NCBI GenBank assembly: GCA_021740645.1
Contig: JAIOZL010000034.1
Span: forward strand, 1 to 55,786
Reading direction: 5' to 3'
Source of the DNA: Bacteroidales bacterium
GTDB taxonomy: Bacteria > Bacteroidota > Bacteroidia > Bacteroidales > JAADJA01
Length of the DNA stretch: 55,786 nucleotides
Shown here: piece after piece, positions 8,022 through 16,867 of the stretch
Layout of the letters: every line of letters begins with the position of its first letter
How positions within the stretch are numbered: the stretch's first letter is position 1
Position numbers and translations under genes: made by a program
Notes under the pieces: generated by a model
Seen by the model: the letters and a program-made list of their open reading frames with translations, nothing else
What the model was told of the DNA's origin: nothing
Database searches by the model: none

Positions 8022-8888
8022 TTAATGATAGAGTGAACCAGAGTTTACAACGGGAGATACATCTTTATCAGAGCACAAAACCACCATTAAATTACTCACC
8101 ATGGCAGCTTTCTTTTCATCATCCATTTCAATAATTTCCTTTTCAGCAAGTTGATCAAGTGCCATTTGTACCATACTTACAGCCCCTTCCACAATTTTAA
8201 ACCTTGCTGAAACAATGGCAGTGGCCTGTTGTCTTTTGAGCATAGCCTGGGCAATCTCCTGCGCATATGCAAGATAATTTATCCGTGCCTCTATTACATG
8301 GATTCCTGCAATAGCAAGGCGTTCCCTGATTTCCTCTTCAAGCATATGGTTTACTTCATCGGCACCACCTCTTAAAGTAATCTTGGCATCTTCGTCTTCC
8401 AGGTTATCATAAGGATAATTTCCTGCAAGTTTACGGATAGCAGCTTCACTCTGAATATTAACAAAGTGCTCATAATCATCCACATCAAATGCAGCCTTGA
8501 ATGTATTGGCTACCTTCCATACCAAAACAACCCCAATCATCACCGGGTTCCCCAATTTGTCGTTTACTTTTATGGGTTCACTGTCAAGATTGCGTGCACG
8601 AAGTGAAATCTTTTTCTTATTGAAAAAAGGATTTACCCAAAAGAAACCATTTGTTTTTATGGTTCCTTTATAAGCACCAAAAAGTACCAAAACACTCGAT
8701 TCATTTGGATTAACAATTACAAGACCTCCCAGGCAAAAAAGGTTAGCTGCCAAAATAACTGCCGCAATAATTTTAATCAATATTGCCGGAAAAAAAATCA
8801 GGGTAAGAATAGCACCTACAGTAACTAAAAATATTAAAGTTACGGCAAGGTAACCTGATGATGCACTAAAATCTTTTTCTTGTTTCAT
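8022..8888 (-). CDS. SPFH/band-7 domain membrane protein
   Basis: A 288-residue protein with two hydrophobic N-terminal segments (about 12-35 and 37-58) followed by an SPFH/band-7 domain (about 60-240: NPNESSVLVLFGAYKGT, RARNLDSEPIKVNDKLGNPV, NIQSEAAIRKLAG, IHVIEARINYLAYAQEIAQ). The repeated A/E-rich helices and the end LAEKEIIEMDDEKKAAMVSN are usual for this branch. SPFH proteins form large membrane-associated rings that organise membrane proteins or proteases. The gene opens an operon with the PH-like and ribbon-helix-helix proteins, behind the regulatory region 8912-8962. The substrate or partner is unknown. Confidence 0.88.
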   Translation of the reverse strand: MKQEKDFSASSGYLAVTLIFLVTVGAILTLIFFPAILIKIIAAVILAANLFCLGGLVIVNPNESSVLVLFGAYKGTIKTNGFFWVNPFFNKKKISLRARNLDSEPIKVNDKLGNPVMIGVVLVWKVANTFKAAFDVDDYEHFVNIQSEAAIRKLAGNYPYDNLEDEDAKITLRGGADEVNHMLEEEIRERLAIAGIHVIEARINYLAYAQEIAQAMLKRQQATAIVSARFKIVEGAVSMVQMALDQLAEKEIIEMDDEKKAAMVSNLMVVLCSDKDVSPVVNSGSLYH

Positions 8889-8911
8889 GGTTTAATTATT
8901 TAAATTCATTA

Positions 8912-8962
8912 TGATATTATTTTGATATCACAATAATACAACATTTAAATATCCATTGTCAA
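8912..8962 (-). promoter_or_regulatory. Promoter and palindromic operator of the SPFH operon
   Basis: On the minus strand TTGACA (8957-8962) is followed after 18 bp by TATTAT (8933-8938). The second element also reads TATTATTG, close to the Bacteroidota -7 box. Immediately downstream lies an inverted repeat TGATAT-N7-ATATCA (8912-8930), overlapping the expected transcription start and 24 bp before the ATG. The position is right for a repressor site; the ribbon-helix-helix protein of the same operon is the natural candidate. Confidence 0.55.
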
Positions 8963-9025
8963 GTTTTTTTTGATTTATTTTTATTTTTTAAAAAATATTG
9001 GGGAAATAGGTTGAAGAATCAATAT

Positions 9026-10375
9026 TTATTTAGGGAGATATGGGAGCCCTTTTAACATGTCTTTTAATAGTTGGCCTTTGGGTGTAATTACGCTGCATTC
9101 CATATAAAATTCAATTCTGTCAATCACTTCACCAGCTACTATTAAACAAAAAATTAAGGAGTGTACGCCAATTTTTGAATGATCCCAAAAAATAAGTGGC
9201 AATACCAGTCCAAGCGAAATCCTGAAAAAAATAAATCCGGGCCTTAGTTTTCTGTTGTGGATTACAAAATATATTTTTCTATACAAATAGAGCAGGGCTT
9301 TAAAGCCCATTATAAAAAGAGCAAAATAATAATTATTTGTAAGTAATGTGGTGAATAATATGGCAGTTAAAAAAACACTCGAACTATGTATATTTAGGAC
9401 TGTAGTTTTTTCAACCACCTGATACACCTTATCTGCAAAATAAGAGCATATAAATCCAAAAAAGGCCGCTGTGAAACCAATTATTGAGTATTCTGGGAAA
9501 AACAGGAAGATAGCTGATAGTCCTAAAAACAAACCATAACTTAATACTTCCCTGCTTAACCATGAAGACCTGACATTAAGGACAGCCCGCCATACCCTGG
9601 CTTTTTTACCTAGATGAAAAATACTTAATAGTGAACCTAAAACTCCAACAGATAAAAAAACATAGGGATCAACCTGAAAAAATCCAAGTGCCCCACCTGT
9701 AGCCAAAGCAGTCAGAAAAGGAATGATAAGAGTAAAGAATACCAATACCCACTCTTTCTTAATATTGATCTTATCACCAGGCTTATTCTTTTCAAGTTGT
9801 ATAAACTGAACTTCTTCTGATTTATCAAGTTGAAGGGCTGATATTGGAGCCCTTTGCTTTCTTAATCTGATAATATCTATCCGGGCGCCTAAATTTGCCT
9901 CTGTGTATCCTGATAGCCTTTTATGATTTTTTATTTCAATATCTTTAAAATCCAAAGCCCCGGTAGGACATAAATGTGCACAGGCAGGTTTAAGGTTTTT
10001 CTCCAAACGATGTAAACAAGCTGTACATTTTTCAACAATACCATTAGATTCCACATATTTAGGTGCATCATAGGGGCATGCCCAGGTGCAGTATTTGCAT
10101 CCGATACAGCGATCAGGATGGTGGATGATTGTATTCAAATCATCATCTATTGTATAGGCCAGGGCCGGACAGCTTTCCATACAGGATGCATGCTCGCAAT
10201 GATTACATGCCAGGGAATAATGAAAGGATGGAAGTTTTGGGTGATGATAGGAATTAAAGGTACTAATCTCCCTCCAGGGGATGTGCTGATCGCCGCCATT
10301 TTCAATCTGGCAGGCCACCACACAAGCATGGCAACCTACACATTTATTTTGATCGAAAACAAAGCCTTTATTCAT
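9026..10375 (-). CDS. Fused Fe-S electron-transfer and DmsC-like membrane anchor subunit
   Basis: A 449-residue fusion. Residues 1-140 are a DmsB-like four-cluster ferredoxin with sixteen cysteines in four groups: C12/15/18/22, C57/60/65/69, C90/93/96/100 and C117/120/132/136. After a linker, residues about 195-445 form eight predicted membrane helices like DmsC/NrfD-type anchors, which exchange electrons with menaquinol. In most operons these are separate genes. The start ATG lies inside the end of the catalytic-subunit gene, an 8-base overlap (ATGAATAA), so translation is probably coupled. It would pass electrons between the quinone pool and the molybdopterin subunit. The substrate is unknown. 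Confidence 0.9.
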   Translation of the reverse strand: MNKGFVFDQNKCVGCHACVVACQIENGGDQHIPWREISTFNSYHHPKLPSFHYSLACNHCEHASCMESCPALAYTIDDDLNTIIHHPDRCIGCKYCTWACPYDAPKYVESNGIVEKCTACLHRLEKNLKPACAHLCPTGALDFKDIEIKNHKRLSGYTEANLGARIDIIRLRKQRAPISALQLDKSEEVQFIQLEKNKPGDKINIKKEWVLVFFTLIIPFLTALATGGALGFFQVDPYVFLSVGVLGSLLSIFHLGKKARVWRAVLNVRSSWLSREVLSYGLFLGLSAIFLFFPEYSIIGFTAAFFGFICSYFADKVYQVVEKTTVLNIHSSSVFLTAILFTTLLTNNYYFALFIMGFKALLYLYRKIYFVIHNRKLRPGFIFFRISLGLVLPLIFWDHSKIGVHSLIFCLIVAGEVIDRIEFYMECSVITPKGQLLKDMLKGLPYLPK

Positions 10376-12449
10376 TTATACCCCCTTTCACAAAAACTTG
10401 TGAAGGATTATCTTTAATTCGTTCCACCTCTACGCAACAATCATGAAATGCCGTTCCATGGCCCATGTCTGTCTCTCTCCCTTTTGAAAGCAGGTTTGAT
10501 GTGCCACCTTCCTGCAGCCACAATCCGTTGTAATAAACCACACATCCTTTTTTTAAACTAAAATCAAGTTTTGCTTTTGTGGTCAACTCTCCCCTATCAT
10601 TGTAAATTTTTATTCGATCTCCCTCTATTATTCTCCTTTCGTTGGCATCTCTAATACTAACAACAGCGTAGGGTTCTGGATCAAATTGCCTGATTACATC
10701 AAGGTTGCCAAATTGCGAATGAATACGGTTTTTAGTATTGGGCGACAAGAGTTTTAAAGGATACATATCCTTTTCTCCTTTATAGGGATCTTCGTAGGTT
10801 GGGAGTTCATTTACCCCCCATTTTTTATTGGCAACTTCTGATCTTAATTCTATCTTTCCTGAAGGTGTATTAAATTTAAGATTAGAATAGGCTACTTCTT
10901 CATTTCCCGGCGCTATTGCCGGTCTTTCTTTAAGACTATCCCAGGATAATTCCGGAAAAGTTTTGAGTTTCTCCTTAAGATGGGTTTCAATGTTTTCATT
11001 ACCTGGGACAGGCAGATATTTTTCAATTTCAGAATTTGAATATCCGAGTTTTTGCGCCAACAAATAATAAATTTCGGATTCGGGTTTGACCTCCCCTGCA
11101 GGTTCCACAACTTTAGGCTTCAGTTGAACATATGGATTCCAGTAGGAACCAATAATATCAGTCTGTTCAAACATATTTTTAGCCGGTAAAATAATATCAG
11201 CTTCTTTGGCCGTATCCGTTAAAAACTGCTCCACAACTACCCTAAAATCTAATTTCCTAAAAGCTTTCAGGACGGTATTGGTATCAGGATTTTGAGTTAC
11301 TGGGTTTCCCCTCTCCACCCAGATCATTTTCAGCTCAGGGTTCTTTTGCAATAGCATATCTTCTCCCAATAAAGCCATCGAAACACTCCTTCTGAATTTA
11401 GGATTGGAATTCATTTCAGGATAATAGCTCATAGGCTCTTTTAGGACATCAAATACATAACTTTGAAGATTGGCATAATGAAAACAAGCGCCCGGCTTTC
11501 CAATATTAGCTGTCAGGACATTTAAGGCCAATAAGGATCTTATTGTCTGGCCACCATTTGCAAACCTTTGCATTCCGTATCCCGGAACAAGGGTCATGGG
11601 TTTTATTTTCCCAACATCATTGGCTAATTCCTTTATAAAATCAACCGGGACATCAGTAATTTCAGTAACCTTTTCAGGAGTGTACATGCTAATACTCTCA
11701 ACAAACTTGTCAAATCCCAGCACATATTGGTCAACAAAGGATTTATCAATTTGGTTATTTTCAAATAACAAATGAGCTATTCCCAAAGCAAGGGCTGCAT
11801 CTGTTCCGGGTTTAGGCTGGATGAGCAGGTCAGCCCTTTCAGACGAAGGAGTTCTCCGGGGATCAATAACGATCAACTTTGCACCCTTTTGTTGGGCCTT
11901 TTCAATAAAGATCATTTGCTGAATATTGGTTTCAGCAGGATTTTTTCCCCATAGAATGATCAACTTTGCATTTTCAATATCCCATGGAACATTATGCTTA
12001 TTGTCCCCCAATGTGAGATGAATTGCTTCAAGCCCTGCAGGCCAGCATAGGTTCCCGAACATAGTGGTTGCTCCGCCATATAACTCCCAGAATTTTTCAC
12101 TCAGTTCATTTACATACCCTGCCATACCGCTGGCAGCATAGTACAAAACACTTTTTGGCCCAAATTCATTTTTGTATTCCTTAAGCTTACCAGATATTTC
12201 TTGTATTGCATCATCCCAGGAAACCCGATCGAATCCGCCCCTCAAATTTCTTTTTAAAGGGAAAAGTATCCTGTCTTTTGAATGTGCTCTTTCCACATAA
12301 CTTAAGCCTTTTAAACAAATTCCTTCAGGAGTGGATTTGTTATCTGGATGCGGATCGATGTTGATGATCCTGTTATTCTCTACATGCACTTTAAAGCTAC
12401 ATGTACTATAGCAGTTTCTGGGGCAGGCTGTGGAGAATATTTTTTTCAT
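10368..12449 (-). CDS. Molybdopterin (bis-MGD) oxidoreductase catalytic subunit
   Basis: A 693-residue DMSO-reductase-superfamily protein. The N-terminal [4Fe-4S] site is C9-x3-C13-x3-C17...C45, the CX3CX3C spacing of the DmsA branch. The MGD-binding landmarks WGKNPAETN and VIDPRRTPSSERADL are present, as is the C-terminal MopB domain (NRIHSQFGN, GDRIKIYNDRGEL). Cys135 (GNLCWPAG) sits where the Mo ligand is expected; this is inference. No twin-arginine signal precedes the first cysteine, so the enzyme should stay in the cytoplasm, unlike DmsA or PsrA. It pairs with the fused Fe-S/anchor subunit. Neither the substrate (S- or N-oxide, polysulfide, formate or other) nor the direction of electron flow can be read from the sequence. 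Confidence 0.88.
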   Translation of the reverse strand: MKKIFSTACPRNCYSTCSFKVHVENNRIINIDPHPDNKSTPEGICLKGLSYVERAHSKDRILFPLKRNLRGGFDRVSWDDAIQEISGKLKEYKNEFGPKSVLYYAASGMAGYVNELSEKFWELYGGATTMFGNLCWPAGLEAIHLTLGDNKHNVPWDIENAKLIILWGKNPAETNIQQMIFIEKAQQKGAKLIVIDPRRTPSSERADLLIQPKPGTDAALALGIAHLLFENNQIDKSFVDQYVLGFDKFVESISMYTPEKVTEITDVPVDFIKELANDVGKIKPMTLVPGYGMQRFANGGQTIRSLLALNVLTANIGKPGACFHYANLQSYVFDVLKEPMSYYPEMNSNPKFRRSVSMALLGEDMLLQKNPELKMIWVERGNPVTQNPDTNTVLKAFRKLDFRVVVEQFLTDTAKEADIILPAKNMFEQTDIIGSYWNPYVQLKPKVVEPAGEVKPESEIYYLLAQKLGYSNSEIEKYLPVPGNENIETHLKEKLKTFPELSWDSLKERPAIAPGNEEVAYSNLKFNTPSGKIELRSEVANKKWGVNELPTYEDPYKGEKDMYPLKLLSPNTKNRIHSQFGNLDVIRQFDPEPYAVVSIRDANERRIIEGDRIKIYNDRGELTTKAKLDFSLKKGCVVYYNGLWLQEGGTSNLLSKGRETDMGHGTAFHDCCVEVERIKDNPSQVFVKGGINE

Positions 12450-12559
12450 GTAATCTTTTGGAAGCTAAAATACAAAAATCCAGATGGAATATTTTCATAT
12501 AAATAAAGCCTGGTATGAACTTAAAATATAGTAATCAACATTACTTATAATTTAAGGCT

Positions 12560-12567
12560 TAACTTTG
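12560..12567 (+). promoter_or_regulatory. -7 box for the SdiA-regulated-like lipoprotein gene
   Basis: Reads TAACTTTG, a full match to TAnnTTTG, 46 bp before the ATG at 12614, in the divergent gap between the oxidoreductase and the lipoprotein genes. No TTTG is seen at the -33 position. Confidence 0.4.
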
Positions 12568-12613
12568 CAATATAAAACACTGGATGAGGTTTTGTAAAAA
12601 TCTTATTTAATAA

Positions 12614-13354
12614 ATGAAGCAAACACGGTTCAACATATATATAATTCTTTTTTCAGTGATTATTATGTCGAGTTGTAAAAAAGAGAATCCCCCTGCAGAA
12701 CCCAGCCTTAAATTACGTACTTCACATAAGATTAATGTGCAGGAGGCTTCGGGCCTGGCCTTATATAAAGATGGTTTTTTGACTGTGAGTGATTCATTGG
12801 GGAAAATCTATCTTCTTGATTCAACGGGAATAGTTACTGACAGCCTTGCCTACGAAGGAGACGATCTGGAAGGAGTAACTGTATCTACTGCAAACTCCGG
12901 GATATTTGTTATAGAAGAGAACACCGATGAAGTAGTTTCTCTGGACTCTACCGGCCTGGAAACCGGAAGATTTAAAGTTGACTACGCCAGGCAATTCGCA
13001 AAACATGGAATAGAAGGGATCACCATGAATACTGAGAATGGACACCTTTTTGTCGTAAGTGAAAAATGGCCTTCTATATTGTTTGAAATTTCATTAGATG
13101 GCCAGGTTATTGAGACCCACAACCTTAGTTTTGCACAAGATTATTCATCTATTTTTTACGAACCTATCAATAAAAACCTTTGGATTTTAAGCGATGAATC
13201 TAAAAGTTTAACAAAGTGCACACTTGCTGGAAATCCCATTAAGACCTATAAAACCGGTATTGATAAGGGAGAGGGAGTAGTAGTTGATATACTTAACGCA
13301 AAAGTTTATATTGTAACTGATGCTGAAAGTTCATTGTATACTTTTACTTTTTGA
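12614..13354 (+). CDS. SdiA-regulated-like beta-propeller lipoprotein
   Basis: A 246-residue exported protein. The N-terminal hydrophobic segment ends in MSSC (Cys21), a plausible though not perfect lipobox, so it is probably a lipoprotein. The rest matches the SdiA-regulated domain pattern: short strands with EASGLALYKDGFLTVSD, DDLEGVTV, IEENTDEVVSLD, HGIEGITMN and KGEGVVVD, as in a propeller of YjiK type. Members of this family are secreted or surface proteins of unknown function, and some bind calcium. It is a single gene flanked by the divergent oxidoreductase operon and the GH31 gene. No enzymatic function can be claimed. Confidence 0.75.
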   Translation: MKQTRFNIYIILFSVIIMSSCKKENPPAEPSLKLRTSHKINVQEASGLALYKDGFLTVSDSLGKIYLLDSTGIVTDSLAYEGDDLEGVTVSTANSGIFVIEENTDEVVSLDSTGLETGRFKVDYARQFAKHGIEGITMNTENGHLFVVSEKWPSILFEISLDGQVIETHNLSFAQDYSSIFYEPINKNLWILSDESKSLTKCTLAGNPIKTYKTGIDKGEGVVVDILNAKVYIVTDAESSLYTFTF

Positions 13355-13414
13355 TTTTTTTCGCCACCCTTTCAAAATATTTTCTTAGTTTCATACTTTA
13401 AATCAAACGTCATC

Positions 13415-16400
13415 ATGAAACACCCACTATTTATAAAACTATTGTTTCTTTTTCTACTCTTCCCGGTATTTTCATTCTCACAATATTCCCTCGATTTTAA
13501 TGGCGAACAAGACCATGTTGTACTTAATGGAACTGACGTTCTTCCGCCATGGACCCTCGAAGTTATGGTCAACAAAAGTGAAACAGATAATTATCAGCAT
13601 CTTCTAACCGGGCCTAATGGAATTAGCGGAATTCGGATAGAACAGTGGTGGGGTGTTAAAGTAGGATTTACCGAAGGAGGTGTAGCCGATTATACCTTTA
13701 ACTATACTTTACCCATCGGCGAGTGGGTGCAAATTGCAATGACAAACAACGGTACACAGACTAAACTTTATGTAAATGGCACCTATCACAGCACCATAAA
13801 TGGATCGATTAACCTGCCCAGAAAATTGATAAGTAAAGGAGCAGAAGATGCATCACTTAAGGCTAAAATCGATGAGTTACGTTGGTGGGATATCGTCCTT
13901 GCTGATAATGTGATTGCTCAATATGCCAATCAACCCGTTGAACCTAATCATCCCAATTATGCTAACCTTTTAAACTATTATAAATTTGAAGAAGGGGGAG
14001 GAAATATATGCTATGATTCAAAAGGAAACCTGGATGGCACTATTTCAGGGGCAGTATATTATATAGATACCGATCATGATGCAGGTATTTCCAAATTGGT
14101 AGCTCCTGAAAATTCTCCGGACAACTACTCTTCGGCTGAACCATTAATCGTAAGAGTTAAAAATTTTGGATATGAGGATATCACTGAAGATTTTCAGGTT
14201 GCTTACAGCCTGGAGGGCATATTGCAGGAAACACTAAGCATTCCGGCATCCACTAATCCAATCCAATCGAATCAATCAATCGATATAGAATTTGCTCCAA
14301 TTGATTTGAATACTTCCGGGTCCTATCATTTCAAGTTTTTTACTTCCCTTAGTGGGGATGAAAACATGAATAATGATACGCTTACCAAAACTCTGGTAAG
14401 TATGTCAACTGTAATTGGAAACATCTCAAATATAGCTGTGGATACCAATACGGCTGTGATTACCTGTGGAAATGCAAAAGTTCGTGTGATTTTTTATAAA
14501 GAAGATATGTTCAGGATATGGCTTGCTCCTAACGGGAATTTCTTAAATCCTACCGGAGACCATATTGTTGTAAGTTATGATTACCCCTCTTTCGATATCA
14601 ACTGGTCGGATGAAGGCGATCATTACCTCTTTACAACCAACGAATTGAATTTAAGAGCCTATAAAACCCCATTAAAGTTTGCTTTATATCAAAGTGATAA
14701 CCAAACGCTGATCTGGGAAGAACAACAGGGTCTTGATTATGGTTATCGCACCTTTCAATACCTTGAACCTTATGATGACGAATATTTTTATGGAGGAGGA
14801 ATGCAGAACGGATATTTTTCACATAAAGGGACGAAAATAAAAATTTCGAAAGAAATTCAAAACTGGGATGATGGTGCAGTTCCTAACCCGGTTCCCTTTT
14901 ATATGAGCACAAAAGGTTACGGGGCATTCAGGAATACCTTTTCGGTGGGTGAATATGATTTCAGGGAAATCACCGGATTAAGCCACCAGGAAAACCGATT
15001 TGATTGTTTCTATTTTTATGGGCCATCCTTGAAAGAAATTCTTGATGGATACACCGAACTTACAGGACGTCCTATCCTTCCACCTCGTTGGGGGCTTGAA
15101 CTTGGAGATGCTGATTGCTATAATGCAAGTGGCAGTGGCCAAACCACACCTGATGTAATAGAGCTTGTGGCCGATAAATACAGAGAATATGATTTGCCGG
15201 GAGGATGGATACTTCCGAACGATGGGTATGGGTGTGGATATGTAGAATTGCCTTATGTAGTGCAGGAGCTTGCGGACCGCGGATTTCATACCGGACTTTG
15301 GACTGAAAACGGAGTCAGCCAGATTGCATGGGAGGTAGGAACAGCAGGAACACGCGCTTGTAAGCTGGATGTGGCCTGGGTGGGATCAGGCTATTTGAAT
15401 GCCCTAAATGCATGCAAACAAGCTTATGAAGGAATTGAAGATAATTGCAATGAAAGGGGTTATGTTTGGTCGGTATGCGGATGGGCAGGTACGCAACGTT
15501 ATTCTGTGGTCTGGAGTGGAGACCAGTCAGGAAATTATGAATACATCCGTTTCCATATCCCAACTTTTATTGGCTCAGGACTTTCAGGTTATAGTCTTGC
15601 CTCCAGCGATGTGGATGGAATTTTTGGTGGAAGTGCCACAACCTATGCCAGGGAAATTCAATGGAAAGCATTTATTCCGGTAACCTATGCTATGTCGGGC
15701 TGGGCTGCCAATGATAAACACCCATGGAATTATGGGGCAAGCGTAATGGACATTTCAAGGGATTATCTGAAATTAAAGATGCGGCTTACTCCTTATATGT
15801 ACACCTATTGCAATGAAGCATATGAAACTGGCGTTCCGGTAATAAGGGCCATGGTTTTGGAATTCCCTGACGATCCGGTTACCTGGGATAAAACTACCCA
15901 GTACCAGTTTATGAGTGGAGAATGGATGCTGGTAGCCCCAGTTTATGAAGCTGCCTATCAACGCGACAGTATTTACCTCCCGGAAGGTCAATGGATTGAT
16001 TATTGGGACGGGACTGTATACGAGGGTAATCAGTTTCTAAATGACTATGCGGCAGACCTAAGCAAATGCCCCGTATTTATAAAAGCAGGTGCAATCATTC
16101 CAATGTACCCTGAAATGCTTTATGACAATGAACTTCCAAAGGACCCGGTCACCTTCGACATTTACCCGGATTTACTATCCGGCTTTGAGCTTTATGAAGA
16201 TGACGGACTTACCAGGCAGCACAGAGAGGGAGCATTTACAAAAACATTGATTGAATGTGAAGGCCCAACCTATGGAATTACTGGAACCGTATCTATAAAT
16301 GTTGGTGAAATGGTGGGAGACTTTGATGGAAAACCCAATGACCGTTCCTATTGGTTTGAAGTACATATTCAATTTTATCCTACCGGGATATTTCTGGATA

Positions 16401-16822
16401 ATAATCTCATGGAGGAGTTTGACTCCCTGGAAGAACTTTTGGCCGCCAATGAAGGGTGGTTTTATGATGCTGAACAAAAACAAGGCCTGGCCTATGTTAA
16501 AACTCAATCAATGCCGACTAATACAGCCTTTAATGTATTTATTGATGCTTTAATAGGACAAAAGGAAATAAAATCGGGTAGGCCAATAGAAATCATTCCT
16601 AATCCTTCAACTGGGATTATCACTGTGCATTCTATGGATGGTAAAATTCAGATTTTAAATGTCTATAATTCTGATGGAAAACCAGTAAGTGATTCTGTAA
16701 ATGTACAATTAACTGAAAAAGTTGGTAATGTGAATCTTATCAATTTACCTGATGGAGTCTACTTCATTGAAGTAGTTACGGACCATGGAAAATATACAGA
16801 GAAGATCACTTTAATTAAATAA
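13415..16822 (+). CDS. Secreted glycoside hydrolase family 31 protein with LamG and T9SS sorting domains
   Basis: An 1135-residue secreted enzyme: signal peptide (1-22, ending FSFSQ), LamG/concanavalin-like domain (about 25-190), a CARDB-like linker (about 220-330), GH31 N-terminal beta-sandwich and barrel (about 340-880), C-terminal beta domains, and a T9SS type A sorting domain (about 1060-1135, PNPSTG...). The nucleophile is Asp652 in KLDVAWVGSGY and the acid/base Asp703 in WSGDQSG. The run of motifs around them (GWAGTQRY, FHIPTFIGSGLSGY, SDVDGIFGG) resembles the GH31 branch of cycloalternan-forming enzymes, 6-alpha-glucosyltransferases and isomaltosyltransferases more than plain alpha-glucosidases. 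I infer action on alpha-glucans outside the cell. No SusC/SusD pair is nearby. Confidence 0.9.
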   Translation: MKHPLFIKLLFLFLLFPVFSFSQYSLDFNGEQDHVVLNGTDVLPPWTLEVMVNKSETDNYQHLLTGPNGISGIRIEQWWGVKVGFTEGGVADYTFNYTLPIGEWVQIAMTNNGTQTKLYVNGTYHSTINGSINLPRKLISKGAEDASLKAKIDELRWWDIVLADNVIAQYANQPVEPNHPNYANLLNYYKFEEGGGNICYDSKGNLDGTISGAVYYIDTDHDAGISKLVAPENSPDNYSSAEPLIVRVKNFGYEDITEDFQVAYSLEGILQETLSIPASTNPIQSNQSIDIEFAPIDLNTSGSYHFKFFTSLSGDENMNNDTLTKTLVSMSTVIGNISNIAVDTNTAVITCGNAKVRVIFYKEDMFRIWLAPNGNFLNPTGDHIVVSYDYPSFDINWSDEGDHYLFTTNELNLRAYKTPLKFALYQSDNQTLIWEEQQGLDYGYRTFQYLEPYDDEYFYGGGMQNGYFSHKGTKIKISKEIQNWDDGAVPNPVPFYMSTKGYGAFRNTFSVGEYDFREITGLSHQENRFDCFYFYGPSLKEILDGYTELTGRPILPPRWGLELGDADCYNASGSGQTTPDVIELVADKYREYDLPGGWILPNDGYGCGYVELPYVVQELADRGFHTGLWTENGVSQIAWEVGTAGTRACKLDVAWVGSGYLNALNACKQAYEGIEDNCNERGYVWSVCGWAGTQRYSVVWSGDQSGNYEYIRFHIPTFIGSGLSGYSLASSDVDGIFGGSATTYAREIQWKAFIPVTYAMSGWAANDKHPWNYGASVMDISRDYLKLKMRLTPYMYTYCNEAYETGVPVIRAMVLEFPDDPVTWDKTTQYQFMSGEWMLVAPVYEAAYQRDSIYLPEGQWIDYWDGTVYEGNQFLNDYAADLSKCPVFIKAGAIIPMYPEMLYDNELPKDPVTFDIYPDLLSGFELYEDDGLTRQHREGAFTKTLIECEGPTYGITGTVSINVGEMVGDFDGKPNDRSYWFEVHIQFYPTGIFLDNNLMEEFDSLEELLAANEGWFYDAEQKQGLAYVKTQSMPTNTAFNVFIDALIGQKEIKSGRPIEIIPNPSTGIITVHSMDGKIQILNVYNSDGKPVSDSVNVQLTEKVGNVNLINLPDGVYFIEVVTDHGKYTEKITLIK

Positions 16823-16824
16823 AC

Positions 16825-16832
16825 TATTTTTG
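16825..16832 (+). promoter_or_regulatory. Possible -7 box for the YjjG-type nucleotidase gene
   Basis: Reads TATTTTTG, matching TAnnTTTG, 35 bp before the ATG at 16868 and just after the GH31 stop codon. No supporting -33 box is visible. Confidence 0.35.
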
Positions 16833-16867
16833 CAGGCAGGGAATTTCTAAATCAATTACTTTCCTAA

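Noticed and set aside
10118..10417. Plus-strand frame antisense to the Fe-S subunit
   Set aside because: It is the complement of the cysteine-rich coding region, and its cysteines/methionines reflect that composition.
15315..15683. Overlapping frames inside the GH31 gene (both strands)
   Set aside because: They lie fully inside a strong gene with catalytic motifs and have no start context or homology features.
13415..16822. GH31 gene as part of a polysaccharide utilisation locus
   Set aside because: No SusC/SusD pair, TonB-dependent receptor or HTCS regulator is present in the flanking 10 kb; the TonB-like protein at 31714 is unrelated by position.
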